Source of the DNA: Ignavibacteria bacterium
GTDB taxonomy: Bacteria > Bacteroidota > Ignavibacteria > Tepidaquicellales > Tepidaquicellaceae
Assembly: GCA_016719565.1 (NCBI GenBank)
Contig: JADJYU010000003.1
Location: 620,001-684,000, forward strand
Direction: 5' to 3'
Length of the DNA stretch: 64,000 nucleotides
Shown here: piece by piece, positions 1 through 8,929 of the stretch
Layout: the number at the start of each line of letters is the position of its first letter
Position numbering within the stretch: position 1 is the stretch's first letter
Notes under the pieces: generated by a model
The model's input: the letters and a program-made list of their open reading frames with translations, nothing else
The model's database searches: none
What the model was told of the DNA's origin: nothing
Made by a program: the position numbers and the translations under genes

Positions 1-587
1 AGATTACTAAGAACAATTTTGTGCTGTCAATATAATTCTTGTATTATGAAAATACAATTTAGTATTATGTATCCGGTTTTGAAACAAATGAATGTCCGCA
101 AACGGAAAACACTATGACATTTATTTCAAAAAACCGAAAAAAAATTTAACTTTATTTGCCGTCGTTAGTTTAAGTGAGAGAGGCGTCTATTAACAAATAA
201 GTCAGGAATTTACTTTCCCCACGACAAAAAATAATTTTTTTTTTGCATATTAGCTTACGCAGTCCCCATTCTATTCTATATTTTATTTGTCTTTATTAAC
301 AATTTTAGATCGTTCATTTTCGATGTCTTTTACAGCATCAATTAAGAGCTTTTGAATATTAAACTCATTTGGGGCAGGCGCCGTCAACAGCAGGAAACCC
401 GTATTTAGTAACTCGTAATTTACAACCCGTTATTCATAATTCCTGCTTCCTGATTATATAAAAATTTCAGCTGATACACCTTCCGGTTTTAAAGATCTGC
501 TCAATGCTTTTGCAGTGATCAACTGAATTTCTAAGAATAATATGTATCTCCCCGCCGGATTGTAATGATCAAATACAAATTCGGTCT
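1..587. other. Gene-free AT-rich stretch
   Basis: No convincing coding region is visible in the first 587 bases. The stretch is AT-rich with several A and T runs. It contains one copy of an imperfect 45-bp dispersed repeat (103-147) whose partner lies at 1443-1487. A minus-strand open frame that begins inside the adjacent 21-bp array reads out to 454, but that part shows no recognisable domain. This may be decayed gene sequence. Confidence 0.5.
103..147. repeat. Imperfect 45-bp dispersed repeat, copy 1
   Basis: The stretch beginning CGGAAAACACTATG matches 1443-1487 (CGGAAAACATTATG) at roughly three quarters of positions, ending in AAATTT in both. The two copies flank the 21-bp array and the T9SS remnant. 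They may be remains of a duplicated coding fragment, since copy 2 includes the start of the remnant at 1452. Confidence 0.45.
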
Positions 588-602
588 TTGTCAAAAGCAG
601 AT

Positions 603-917
603 ATGAACTTTGCAGACGCAAATATGAACTTTGCATATGCAGATATGAACTTTGCAAATGCAAATATGAACTTTGCAGACGCAAATATGAACTTTGCAGA
701 TGCAAATATGAACTTTGCAGATGCAAATATGGATCCGGCAGATGCAAATATGAACTTTGCAGATGCAAATATGGATCCGGCAGATGCAGATATGGATCCG
801 GCAGATGCAAATATGGATCCGGCAGATGCAAATATGGATCCGGCAGATGCAAATATGGACTTTGCAGATGCAAATTTGGACTTTTCAGATGCAGATAAGG
901 ATCACGCAGTTAAAAAT
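603..917. repeat. 21-bp tandem repeat array 1, 15 units
   Basis: Fifteen head-to-tail 21-bp units start at 603 and step by exactly 21. Two unit types alternate: ATGAACTTTGCAGATGCAAAT and a variant in which AACTTT becomes GATCCG. The last two units are degenerate. Because 21 is a multiple of three and the unit lacks stops in several frames, long open frames arise on both strands: a plus-strand heptapeptide MNFADAN from a TTG at 588 to 938, and a minus-strand LHLQSSY repeat from 873 to 454. No signal peptide, known domain or clear ribosome site supports either. The array could encode a low-complexity protein, but non-coding repeat DNA is more likely. Confidence 0.9.
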
Positions 918-1002
918 TTTTCGCCGTTGTTGGTATGAGTGAGTGCAGCAAGCGTGACCAACAACTCAAATTTACTGTCCTGACTCTGTGAAAGCAAAAA
1001 AT

Positions 1003-1452
1003 TTACTTCACCAAAATCATACTCCGGGTCTGAACAAACTTACCAGCTTCAATCCTGTAAAAATATACTCCGCTTGCAAAGTTAGTCCCGTTAAATTTTA
1101 CCGAATAACTCCCTGCATTCTTGAATTCACTAACTAAATTTAAAACCTCTCTTCCGCTAATATCATAAACACTCATCTTTACTAATTCAGAATTTGCAAT
1201 ACTATATCGAATTGTCGCAGAAGGATTAAAAGGATTGGGATAATTTTGTTTTAAATCAAATTCAGCCGGTATATTGTAAACGGCGTTCGGATTAGAATTG
1301 TCTTCAAAAAATACAGCCATCCTTCCGGTGGAAGTATTATCATCTTCCGTATCATATTCATCTTCATAAATTTGATTTATAAAATAATTCGCATCATCAA
1401 AACTTTTAATTTTACATAAAAAAAAATCAGATTGCGTGTAAGCGGAAAACAT
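1003..1452 (-). pseudogene. C-terminal remnant of a T9SS-secreted protein
   Basis: The 149-residue frame ends in a complete T9SS type A sorting domain: QNYPNPFNPSATIRYSI, VYDISGREV, SGVYFYRI and a terminal SMILVK. T9SS sorting domains sit at the C-terminus of secreted proteins and are recognised after Sec export. Here only about 60 residues precede the domain, there is no signal peptide, and an in-frame TAG lies a short way upstream of the first ATG. This is therefore best read as the 3' end of a larger secreted-protein gene that has lost its 5' part. A 21-bp repeat array lies just downstream. It could alternatively be a recombination cassette or a small expressed protein, which cannot be excluded. 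Confidence 0.6.
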
Positions 1453-1487
1453 TATGTCAGTAATCTCAAAAAACAGGGACTAAATTT
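1443..1487. repeat. Imperfect 45-bp dispersed repeat, copy 2
   Basis: Partner of 103-147. It overlaps the first codons of the T9SS remnant on the minus strand and continues upstream of it. Confidence 0.45.
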
Positions 1488-1717
1488 TGCTTCCTGACAT
1501 ATGCGGCTTGCTTTAAATCAACTGAATAAAAATATGATCATCCACTTCCATCAGAAAACATCTTTTTCTAAATAAATCCTTGTATCTATAAATTATACTA
1601 TTTAGTTTAAATCAATAAAATTAAAAGGAATTAAATATGAGGTTTTTTCTACCCCCCACCTTCATTACTCATAATTTGATTTTAATAAACTTATTTTATT
1701 AATCAAAAAAATAAATC

Positions 1718-2389
1718 ATGGCTACCGAAGTCGCAGTAATTACAGCAGCAACAGGTGTACAGGTTTTTTATTCCACTTATGCCGCTGCAGGTACTCAGGA
1801 ATTAACTTTATATTTTGATGAGATACAAAACTTAAGCTCTAACAGCGGAGATGCTGTAATTGCTGATGAAGGAATTTTAAATCTGATCGGAAGAAGAATC
1901 TATTGTACGAATGGATTATCATTGGATCTGGCAACTAATGCAAATATTATTGTAGATGAAATTATCAGCGAAACCAAAGGAATAAACATTCACAATGACA
2001 GTTCCACAAAAATAGTTATAGATTCTAATAAAATAGAAGGGAGTAACGGGAATGATGGTGTGATAAGATCTGTAAGCGGTTCTAATTATGTTTTGAGGAA
2101 TGCGAAGATTATCAATACTTATACTGGTAGTTCAGCTCCTCATTCGAGAGGAATATTTATTTCTGATAATAACCAAGCAAATGACCAAACTATAGAGATT
2201 GAAAATCTTATAATTGTGACTGGAACCGGTAGTAATGATGCTAGTATTTATAGGGATGGAAATCAGAACATCGATATCAAGAATTTAACTTTATTTGTAA
2301 AAAAAGATATTTCGTCTAATATAACCCTAAAGATTGGTACTGGAATTACAGGGAATTTCAAATATATAGTTAGCACGGATATAAGCTGA
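1718..2389 (+). CDS. Hypothetical beta-helix-like repetitive protein
   Basis: The 223-residue protein is not assigned to a family. It is rich in N, S, T, I and V and has short recurring strands such as IVIDSNKIEGSN, YVLRNAKIINTY, IEIENLIIVTG and IDIKNLTLFVK. That pattern is typical of right-handed parallel beta-helix proteins of the pectate-lyase-like type. It has no signal peptide and no T9SS tail. Its stop lies three bases before the ATG of the next gene, so the two are probably cotranscribed. The start is the first ATG in an otherwise stop-rich region, with no Shine-Dalgarno sequence. The fold is inferred from periodicity; function is unknown. Confidence 0.6.
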   Translation: MATEVAVITAATGVQVFYSTYAAAGTQELTLYFDEIQNLSSNSGDAVIADEGILNLIGRRIYCTNGLSLDLATNANIIVDEIISETKGINIHNDSSTKIVIDSNKIEGSNGNDGVIRSVSGSNYVLRNAKIINTYTGSSAPHSRGIFISDNNQANDQTIEIENLIIVTGTGSNDASIYRDGNQNIDIKNLTLFVKKDISSNITLKIGTGITGNFKYIVSTDIS

Positions 2390-2392
2390 CAT

Positions 2393-3982
2393 ATGATAAA
2401 GTATATTTATTTATTCTTGTTTGTTTCTCAATTTTTCCTGTACTCAAGTTTAATGTTTTCTCAAGTTTCAATGGAATGGTATAGAAGATTCGATTCAGGT
2501 TCGGGAAATTCAATAGCTATTGACAAATCAGGTAGTATTTATATCGGAGGTACTGAAGGTTCAGGATCAAACACAAATTTCATCATAATAAAATTTGATC
2601 ATTCAGGAGTGCAAAAATGGACTGCGAATTATAATGGACTGGGGAATGGTTCTGATGGATTAAGTGAACTTATCGTTGATGGTAATGGCAACATCTATGC
2701 AACCGGATCAAGTACAGGAATAAATACCGGCATTGATTATACAACATTAAAGTATAGTTCATTAGGTGATTTAGAATGGGTAAGAAGATATTCTAGTAAC
2801 GGAAATGCAAGAGATGCATCTTATTCTCTTTCGATTGACAATATTGGAAATGTATATGTAACGGGAGAATCAAAAAATAGTATTGGCGGGATTGACTGCC
2901 TTACTTTAAAATATGATTCAGCAGGAAATCAAATATGGAGTGCAAACTTTAATAGAGGAATAAATTCTTCTAATCAAGGATTTGATATCTCTGTTGATGA
3001 TTCTTTAAATGTGTATGTAACAGGAAGAAGTGATGGAGATTTTATAACAATAAAATATAATAAATTAGGTTTACAACTATGGGCTGTATTTTATGATGGG
3101 CCAATGAATGGTAATGATGTTGCATCCTCAATTGGCTTAGACAATTTTGGTAATGTTTATGTTTCTGGAAGCAGTATAGGTAACTTGTTCTATTATGATT
3201 ATGCAACAGTCAAATACTCACCAAATGGTAATGAGCAATGGGTCAGAAGATATAATGGTTCTTCCAATTTTCAAGACCAGCCAAGATCTATGATTGTAGA
3301 TAGCATTGGAAATGTTTTTGTTACAGGAAACAGTACAGAATCTGTTAATGGTTATGATTTCTCAACAATAAAATATTGTCCAGATGGTGAGATACTTTGG
3401 CAATCATTTTATCATAATGGACTCAATGACATTGCATATTCAATTGAACTTGATTGTTTAGGAAATGTATATGTAAGTGGACAAAGTGATGGGGATGGAA
3501 CTGGTGATGATTTTGCTACTGTTTGTTACGATTTTTTAGGTAATCAAAAATGGGTTAAACGGTATGACTATTCCGGTCAATTTGGCGACTTTGCTCAAGA
3601 TCTTAAGATCGATAAAAATGGAAGTGTATTTGTTACCGGAACAAGTGACCGGGATATTCTCACAATAAAATACTCACAGCTAACCGGCGGAGAAACGATC
3701 TTTTCTGAAATACCGAAAGACTATTCTCTTTCACAGAATTATCCAAACCCGTTCAACCCAAATACAATTATCAATTATCAATTATCAATTTTCAATTTTG
3801 TTTCTTTAAAAGTTTATGATATTCTTGGGAATCAGGTCGCGAGTTTGGTAAATGAAAACAAACCCGCAGGAAGATATGAAGTTGAGTTTGACGGAAGTGA
3901 TTTTCCGAGCGGGATATATTTTTATTCACTGTCAATAAACGGAAATGTAATAGATACAAAACGTATGGTGCTTTTAAAATAA
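2393..3982 (+). CDS. T9SS-secreted SBBP-repeat beta-propeller protein
   Basis: The 529-residue protein begins with a hydrophobic signal peptide (about residues 3-23, ending MFSQV). It continues with repeated blades of the SBBP (seven-bladed beta-propeller) kind: each has a G-N-x-Y-V-T-G-x-S strand followed by D-Y/F-x-T-x-K-Y-x-x-x-G and W. About eight blades are visible. The last 80 or so residues are a T9SS type A sorting domain (QNYPNPFNPNTIINYQLS ... FPSGIYFYSL ... RMVLLK). The protein should be exported by Sec, crossed over the outer membrane by T9SS, and anchored or released. Its ligand is unknown. It follows the beta-helix-like gene by three bases, and its sorting domain is nearly the same in DNA as that of the next gene. 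Confidence 0.85.
   Translation: MIKYIYLFLFVSQFFLYSSLMFSQVSMEWYRRFDSGSGNSIAIDKSGSIYIGGTEGSGSNTNFIIIKFDHSGVQKWTANYNGLGNGSDGLSELIVDGNGNIYATGSSTGINTGIDYTTLKYSSLGDLEWVRRYSSNGNARDASYSLSIDNIGNVYVTGESKNSIGGIDCLTLKYDSAGNQIWSANFNRGINSSNQGFDISVDDSLNVYVTGRSDGDFITIKYNKLGLQLWAVFYDGPMNGNDVASSIGLDNFGNVYVSGSSIGNLFYYDYATVKYSPNGNEQWVRRYNGSSNFQDQPRSMIVDSIGNVFVTGNSTESVNGYDFSTIKYCPDGEILWQSFYHNGLNDIAYSIELDCLGNVYVSGQSDGDGTGDDFATVCYDFLGNQKWVKRYDYSGQFGDFAQDLKIDKNGSVFVTGTSDRDILTIKYSQLTGGETIFSEIPKDYSLSQNYPNPFNPNTIINYQLSIFNFVSLKVYDILGNQVASLVNENKPAGRYEVEFDGSDFPSGIYFYSLSINGNVIDTKRMVLLK
3766..3800 (+). repeat. 7-bp repeat inside sorting-domain coding sequence
   Basis: Five consecutive 7-bp units, AATTATC three times then AATTTTC and AATTTTG, encode the IINYQLSIFNF part of the sorting domain. 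The unit belongs to the same family as the intergenic 7-bp array at 54683-54794. Confidence 0.7.
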
Positions 3983-3989
3983 TTGTGTT

Positions 3990-5306
3990 ATGAAAATTAA
4001 ATTTATGAAAAATCAATCAACATTTATTTACAATTTGAAGAATATTTTATTTTCAATATTTATACTGCTTATTTCTGAAAATTGCTTATCACAAACAGGA
4101 TGGATTCAGCAATTCAGCGGAACGACGGCAAATCTGCATTCAATTAAGTTAGCAAATTCAAATACCGGATGGTGTGTAGGAAATAACGGTGTAATTTTGA
4201 AAACAACTAATGGAGGTATTAACTGGTTTTTACAACAGAGCGGAGTAAAAAATAATTTGTATTCACTAAGCTTACCATCGGTTAATAATGGATACGCTGT
4301 TGGAGACAGCGGATTAATTCTTAAAACAACTAATGGAGGATATGATTGGCTCAATTTAAACACTTCAATTTCAAATTCTTTAAAATCAGTATTTTTTGTT
4401 AATGAAAACATCGGCTTTACCGGAGGATATTTTGGGGAATTCGTATTAAATTTATATAAAACCACTAACGGAGGGAATTCATGGAATTCAATCCAAATTG
4501 ATGCAAGCTATATTAATTCAATCTATTTCTTAAATCCTGAACTAGGATGGGCAACAATTGGTGTAAGCAATGTCATTTCAGGGGCATCTGTCATAAAGAC
4601 TTCTAATGGAGGATTAAATTGGATATATCAATTTAGTAGCGGAGTTTCACCTCCTGCTAAGGATGTATTCTTTATAGATTCTTTATATGGCTGGCTATCA
4701 TACAGAAGCATCGTCTCTATACCGACAATACTAAGGACAACTGATGGGGGAAATAACTGGATTACAGAATTCCCGGGAACCGGAGTTAGTATCAATTCTC
4801 TATATTTTACAGATAGGAGAAACGGCTGGGGAGCAGGAGACAACAGCGTTATTCAGGCAACAACAAACGGCGGAATTAACTGGATAAATCAAACTTCATT
4901 TCAGCTCGGAAAAAATTATAACTCTGTTTATTTCACAGATTCTCTCACCGGCTGGGTAGTCTGTGACAGCGGAATAATCTTAAAAACCACTACCGGCGGA
5001 GTCCTAACTAATTTTTCAAATATATCTTCAGAAATTCCTGAAAAGTTTTCTCTTTTGCAGAATTATCCAAACCCATTCAACCCGCGCACAATTATCAATT
5101 ATCAATTAACAATGTTCAATTTTGTTTCTTTAAAAGTTTATGATGTGCTTGGAAATGAAGTCGCGGCTTTGGTAAATGAGAATCAGAATGCAGGTGCATA
5201 TTCAGTTGAGTTTGACGGGAGCGGATTTTCAAGCGGAGTTTATTTATACCGGCTTGAAGCAAATGGAAATCACATTGACACAAAGCGAATGATCTTCTTA
5301 AAGTAG
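3990..5306 (+). CDS. T9SS-secreted Ycf48/BNR-type beta-propeller protein
   Basis: The 438-residue protein starts with a signal peptide (hydrophobic IFILLISENCLSQ). ATGs at 3990 and 4005 are both possible starts; the second gives the more typical signal peptide. About eight blades follow with the Ycf48/BNR-like pattern G-W-x-V-G-x-x-G-x-I-x-K-T-T-N-G-G-x-x-W. Such propellers occur in the photosystem II assembly factor Ycf48 and in many secreted proteins of unrelated role, so no photosynthesis role is implied. A T9SS type A sorting domain closes the protein (QNYPNPFNPRTIINYQL ... SSGVYLYRL ... RMIFLK). It lies seven bases after the preceding T9SS gene and is probably cotranscribed with it. Confidence 0.85.
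   Translation: MKIKFMKNQSTFIYNLKNILFSIFILLISENCLSQTGWIQQFSGTTANLHSIKLANSNTGWCVGNNGVILKTTNGGINWFLQQSGVKNNLYSLSLPSVNNGYAVGDSGLILKTTNGGYDWLNLNTSISNSLKSVFFVNENIGFTGGYFGEFVLNLYKTTNGGNSWNSIQIDASYINSIYFLNPELGWATIGVSNVISGASVIKTSNGGLNWIYQFSSGVSPPAKDVFFIDSLYGWLSYRSIVSIPTILRTTDGGNNWITEFPGTGVSINSLYFTDRRNGWGAGDNSVIQATTNGGINWINQTSFQLGKNYNSVYFTDSLTGWVVCDSGIILKTTTGGVLTNFSNISSEIPEKFSLLQNYPNPFNPRTIINYQLTMFNFVSLKVYDVLGNEVAALVNENQNAGAYSVEFDGSGFSSGVYLYRLEANGNHIDTKRMIFLK
4058..4087. repeat. 30-bp exact direct repeat, copy within signal peptide
   Basis: Thirty bases coding for the FILLISENCL part of the signal peptide recur exactly at 5340-5369, just after the stop codon of the same gene. Confidence 0.85.
5090..5124 (+). 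repeat. 7-bp repeat inside sorting-domain coding sequence
   Basis: Five units: AATTATC twice, AATTAAC, AATGTTC, AATTTTG. They encode IINYQLTMFNF, matching the array at 3766-3800 in the same place of the domain. Confidence 0.65.
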
Positions 5307-5334
5307 TTTCAAGTTACGAGTTTCAAGTTACGTG
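5307..5334. repeat. Two 14-bp direct repeats after a T9SS gene
   Basis: TTTCAAGTTACGAG is followed at once by TTTCAAGTTACGTG, directly after the TAG stop of the preceding gene. The period is 14 bases. Confidence 0.7.
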
Positions 5335-5339
5335 TTTGA

Positions 5340-5369
5340 ATTTATACTGCTTATTTCTGAAAATTGCTT
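5340..5369. repeat. 30-bp exact direct repeat, downstream copy
   Basis: An exact copy of 4058-4087. The bases that follow (TTTCTCAATACTGA) resemble the CLSQ part of the signal peptide. This looks like the stump of a deleted tandem paralogue. Confidence 0.8.
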
Positions 5370-5419
5370 TTCTCAATACTGATTGTAAAATTGCTTTGTA
5401 TGGGACAGACTTATTAAAT

Positions 5420-5450
5420 AGAACAGCAGTCATATTCAGACTGCTGTTCT
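5420..5450. terminator. 12-bp perfect hairpin between convergent genes
   Basis: AGAACAGCAGTC and GACTGCTGTTCT form a perfect 12-bp stem with a 7-base loop. It lies between the end of the plus-strand T9SS gene and the end of minus-strand ftsZ, so it probably terminates both transcripts. Flanks are AT-rich but there is no long T tract on either side. Confidence 0.65.
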
Positions 5451-5486
5451 AATATCAGGAATAAATAAAATGTATTTTCGAAAGAT

Positions 5487-6743
5487 TTAATCAGCTGACC
5501 TTCTTAAAAAAGCCGGCTTTTCAAAATCATCATTCTGATTTATTTCATTAAAATCCAGATCATCTTCAAAATCGGATACAAATTTCTTTTTCTTCTCACT
5601 CAGATCATCTGTTAATTCCACCTGTCTTCTGGTATATGCGGGCTCGTCAAACCTTCTTAGCTCTTCATGTGAAGGCATTGTAGAAATTCTTCCTTTGTTG
5701 TTTGAATATCCTTTATAGTTATTCTCCGGAGTCTTGTCATTAAAAACCATTTCACTTTGTTCGACATGTGTTTTGACCTGTATAGCTTTTTTATTAAATC
5801 CTGTCGCTATAATAGTGACCATAATTTCCTCCTGCATGTTCTCGTCTTCCACCCAGCCCATTATATACTTTGCATCTTCACCTGCAGCTTTTTGAATGAT
5901 CTCATTAATGGTTTCTATCTCACCGACTTTAAGTCCGTTTGCACAGATATTTGTCAGCACACATTTGGATCCTGAGATCTTAATTTCATCAAGCAGCGGA
6001 TTCAGCAATGCATCCTCTGCGGCTTTTTCAGCTCTGTCTTTTCCTGATGCAATTCCCGTCCCTATCATCGCGTCTCCCATATCTTTCATAATGGTCTTTA
6101 CATCTGCAAAATCCACATTGATCTCTCCTGTTTCCGTAATGATCTTTGAAATTCCGTTAACGGCATTGTACAATACTCTGTCCGCAAGTTCAAACGCCTG
6201 CTTATTTGTTGCTTCCTTACTTACAAGCCCGAGTATGTTCTCATTGGGAATGACTATTAAACTGTCCACTTCATTTTTCAGTTTTTCAATTCCTCTCATT
6301 GCCAGTTCCAGTTTATGCTTACCTTCAAACCTAAACGGCTTCGTTACGATTGTTACTACAAGAGCTCCGAGACTTTTAGCAATCCTCGCTACAGCAGGCG
6401 CTCCGCCTGTTCCCGTTCCGCCGCCCATTCCTGCAGTTACAAATACCATATCACTTCCCTTCAAAGCAGTTTCAATTTCTTCCCTGCTTTCTTCGACTGC
6501 TTTATAACCGATCTCTTCTACCATTCCCGCTCCGAGACCTTTAGTAAGACTTCTTCCTATCTGAATTTTTGTTTCAGCTTTGTTCTTTTCCAGTACCTGC
6601 GCATCTGTGTTTATAGCAATGAACTCTACTCCTTCGATTCCTTTGTTGACCATTGAATTCAGCGCATTTCCGCCGCCGCCGCCGACTCCGACGACCCGGA
6701 TCTTTGCTCCGGATTTAGAATCATCTACTATTCTTATTGACAT
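5487..6743 (-). CDS. ftsZ: Cell division GTPase FtsZ
   Basis: FtsZ is the tubulin-like GTPase that polymerises into the division ring. The 418-residue protein has the N-terminal GGGGGNAL loop (about residues 20-28), the tubulin signature GGGTGTG (107-113) and the T7 catalytic loop around NVDFADVKTIM (209-219). After a linker it ends with a conserved C-terminal peptide, KPAFLRR, that in the family binds FtsA and other anchors. The start ATG is preceded by AAGGA at suitable distance. It is the last gene of the dcw cluster, 131 bases after ftsA, a gap large enough for its own promoter. The identification is secure. Confidence 0.98.
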   Translation of the reverse strand: MSIRIVDDSKSGAKIRVVGVGGGGGNALNSMVNKGIEGVEFIAINTDAQVLEKNKAETKIQIGRSLTKGLGAGMVEEIGYKAVEESREEIETALKGSDMVFVTAGMGGGTGTGGAPAVARIAKSLGALVVTIVTKPFRFEGKHKLELAMRGIEKLKNEVDSLIVIPNENILGLVSKEATNKQAFELADRVLYNAVNGISKIITETGEINVDFADVKTIMKDMGDAMIGTGIASGKDRAEKAAEDALLNPLLDEIKISGSKCVLTNICANGLKVGEIETINEIIQKAAGEDAKYIMGWVEDENMQEEIMVTIIATGFNKKAIQVKTHVEQSEMVFNDKTPENNYKGYSNNKGRISTMPSHEELRRFDEPAYTRRQVELTDDLSEKKKKFVSDFEDDLDFNEINQNDDFEKPAFLRRSAD

Positions 6744-6874
6744 TTTAAATTTTCCTTTCTTATTTAATTAATAAGAGTTATTTATATTTATATAATTTTT
6801 TATTTTCTGTGTTATGCCTTCTTAATATTCCCGCTTTGGTTTTTTAAAATTAAATTGAGTAAATAATTTTCATA

Positions 6875-8155
6875 TTATAGTTCATCAAACCATGCTTTCA
6901 CCTTTGTAAAAATGCCGTTCATTGTCAGACTATTATTCCTTCTGTTTTTTAAAAGGTCATTAATTATAGTTTTGTCATTCATTTTCTTAAATCTGTAAAG
7001 GACGAGCCCCACGCCTGTTGCATATATCGGACTTTCCACTTCCTTGATAAGTCCCCCGGTTAATCCGGTTGGAATTCCGAGATTTACTTCCATTCCAAGT
7101 ATACTCTCTGCAAGTTCTTTCGTACCTTTTACAAGTGAACCGCCTCCTGTTATCACAACTCCCGCATGAAGTTCTTTCGATATCTGTGAATTCTGAATTT
7201 CTATCGCTGAGAGTTCAAATATATCCTGCATCCTAGCCTGTATTATTCTCGCCAGTATGCTTTTACTTGTCTTCTTTGGTATTTCCCTTATAGACTGTAC
7301 AATAATTTCTTCATCATTGAGTATCTCTGAAACTGTTGCATATCCGTATTCGCGTTTTATTCTTTCCGCCTCTTCATCAGTAATACCGAGCGCTTCCACT
7401 ATATCATTCGTTACTAAGTTCCCGGCAATTCCGATTCCCGCTGTATATTTCAGTACTCCTTTTTTAAATACTGCAATGTCAGACGTGCCGCCGCCAATAT
7501 CAATCATCGCTACACCAACTTTCTTTTCCGTCTCATCCAGTACAGAGTGAGACGAAGCGATCGGCTCCAGTACTATGTCATCTATATCTATGCCGCAGCT
7601 CATCACGCATTTTGACAGGTCATCAATAGAAGATACAAGTCCTGTTATAATATTTACTTTCGCTTCTAATCTCGTGCCGAACATACCGATCGGCGTTTCA
7701 AAAATTCCGTCCTTACCGTCTATAATATATTCCTGCGGTATTACTTCTATGATAGTTGTATCGCTCGGCAGCTTAATTATTTTTGCCTGATCTAATAACC
7801 TTACGACATCTTCTTCCTGTATCACGCGGTCAGAATTATTGATACCTATTGCAGCGCTTGACTGTATGCATCTGATGTAATGCCCGGCAATACCTACTGA
7901 TACTGAGTTTATTTCTATTCCTGAATTTAACTCCGCTTCAGAAATTGCTGCTTTTATAGATTCGGATGTTTTATTCGGATTGACTACTATACCTCTGTGA
8001 AGTCCATATGAAGGCGCTTTACCAACACCAAGTATGTCAACGTTTTTGTCATCTTTTACTCTTGCGACGATCACGCATATTTTTGTCGTACCTACATCAA
8101 GACCAACTATAATATCTTTTTCATGTGATTTGCTTTTTTTTCTTTTAGATGTCAT
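6875..8155 (-). CDS. ftsA: Cell division protein FtsA
   Basis: FtsA is an actin-like ATPase that ties FtsZ filaments to the inner membrane. The 426-residue protein shows the actin-fold phosphate loop IVGLDVGTTKICVIVARV near residue 16 and a second one at VAMIDIGGGTSDIAVFKKG. It has the adenosine motif VVITGGGSLVKG and a short C-terminal amphipathic helix (GIFTKVKAWFDEL) that serves as the membrane anchor in the family. The basic N-terminal extension (SKRKKSKSHEK) is longer than usual. Its ATG shares one base with the stop of ftsQ (TAATG), so translation is probably coupled. The identification is secure. Confidence 0.97.
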   Translation of the reverse strand: MTSKRKKSKSHEKDIIVGLDVGTTKICVIVARVKDDKNVDILGVGKAPSYGLHRGIVVNPNKTSESIKAAISEAELNSGIEINSVSVGIAGHYIRCIQSSAAIGINNSDRVIQEEDVVRLLDQAKIIKLPSDTTIIEVIPQEYIIDGKDGIFETPIGMFGTRLEAKVNIITGLVSSIDDLSKCVMSCGIDIDDIVLEPIASSHSVLDETEKKVGVAMIDIGGGTSDIAVFKKGVLKYTAGIGIAGNLVTNDIVEALGITDEEAERIKREYGYATVSEILNDEEIIVQSIREIPKKTSKSILARIIQARMQDIFELSAIEIQNSQISKELHAGVVITGGGSLVKGTKELAESILGMEVNLGIPTGLTGGLIKEVESPIYATGVGLVLYRFKKMNDKTIINDLLKNRRNNSLTMNGIFTKVKAWFDEL

Positions 8156-8929
8156 TATTGGTTATTTGAATTTACAATTATCTGATTATCAAATCTCATA
8201 TCCACATAGTTTGTCTTTTCTTTAAGATGATCCGCAAGCGACTGGTTAATATAATTTCTAAATATCCTAAGCTTCTTCAATAAGACTTCCTGATATTCGC
8301 TGTCAGCAATTTTTTTATCATTATATCTGGGGAAATATATCGGAGTCGAATCCTCCGATAAATAAACAATTATTTTTTCCGGATCGGACATTCTGATCTC
8401 TGAAATATTATTGTACAATACTTTACTCTCTTTATATGAACTTAATATTATGAACAATGCTGTCCGCAGATCTTCAGTATTAAATATGTTACTGCTTTTG
8501 GGATTCACTTCTTTGCGGATTCCGCTTATTACAGGAAGATCATATAGTTTGGTAAAATTCCTGAACGGAAACACATCAAGTCCCTCATCCAAAAGATATA
8601 TTTCATTCTCACCGCTTACAATTGCAACAGGTCTTTTCTCAACGATCTCAATTTTTAATTCAGAAGGATGGATTATATTTACGAATACATTTTTAATTTC
8701 AGGATGCTTTGATATTCTGCTCTGTATCACGTCAATGCCGGTCTCGGTTGAAACAGTGGTAGTATCGCTTATATGAGCGTATCTTAAGATCTCTTCTTTT
8801 GATATTGTATAATTACCGGTGACTGTAATTTTTCTCAATTCTATTCTCGCTTCTCCAGTCCAGCGATAATACCGCCAGTACTCCTAATGATAATACTGTC
8901 AAAATTAAAAACGCTCTTTTTGCATTCAT
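8155..8929 (-). CDS. ftsQ: Cell division protein FtsQ/DivIB with one frameshift
   Basis: FtsQ is a single-pass inner-membrane divisome protein. The main frame, 8838-8155, holds a POTRA-like domain (KITVTGNYTISKEEILRYA) and the periplasmic beta domain, but lacks a membrane segment. A second frame starting with ATG at 8929 overlaps the murC stop as ATGA. It encodes the missing cytoplasmic stub and membrane helix (MNAKRAFLILTVLSLGVLAV) and runs through RSENRIEK before leaving frame. The frames meet at a run of five A on the coding strand (8829-8833). Removing one A gives ...RIEKITVTGNY... and a 257-residue protein of normal FtsQ architecture. The indel may be a sequencing error or a real mutation. 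Confidence in identity is high. Confidence 0.88.

Noticed and set aside
588..938. Pentapeptide-repeat protein from the ADANMNF pattern
   Set aside because: The period is seven residues, not five, and A(D/N)LXX is not followed. No start signals are present.
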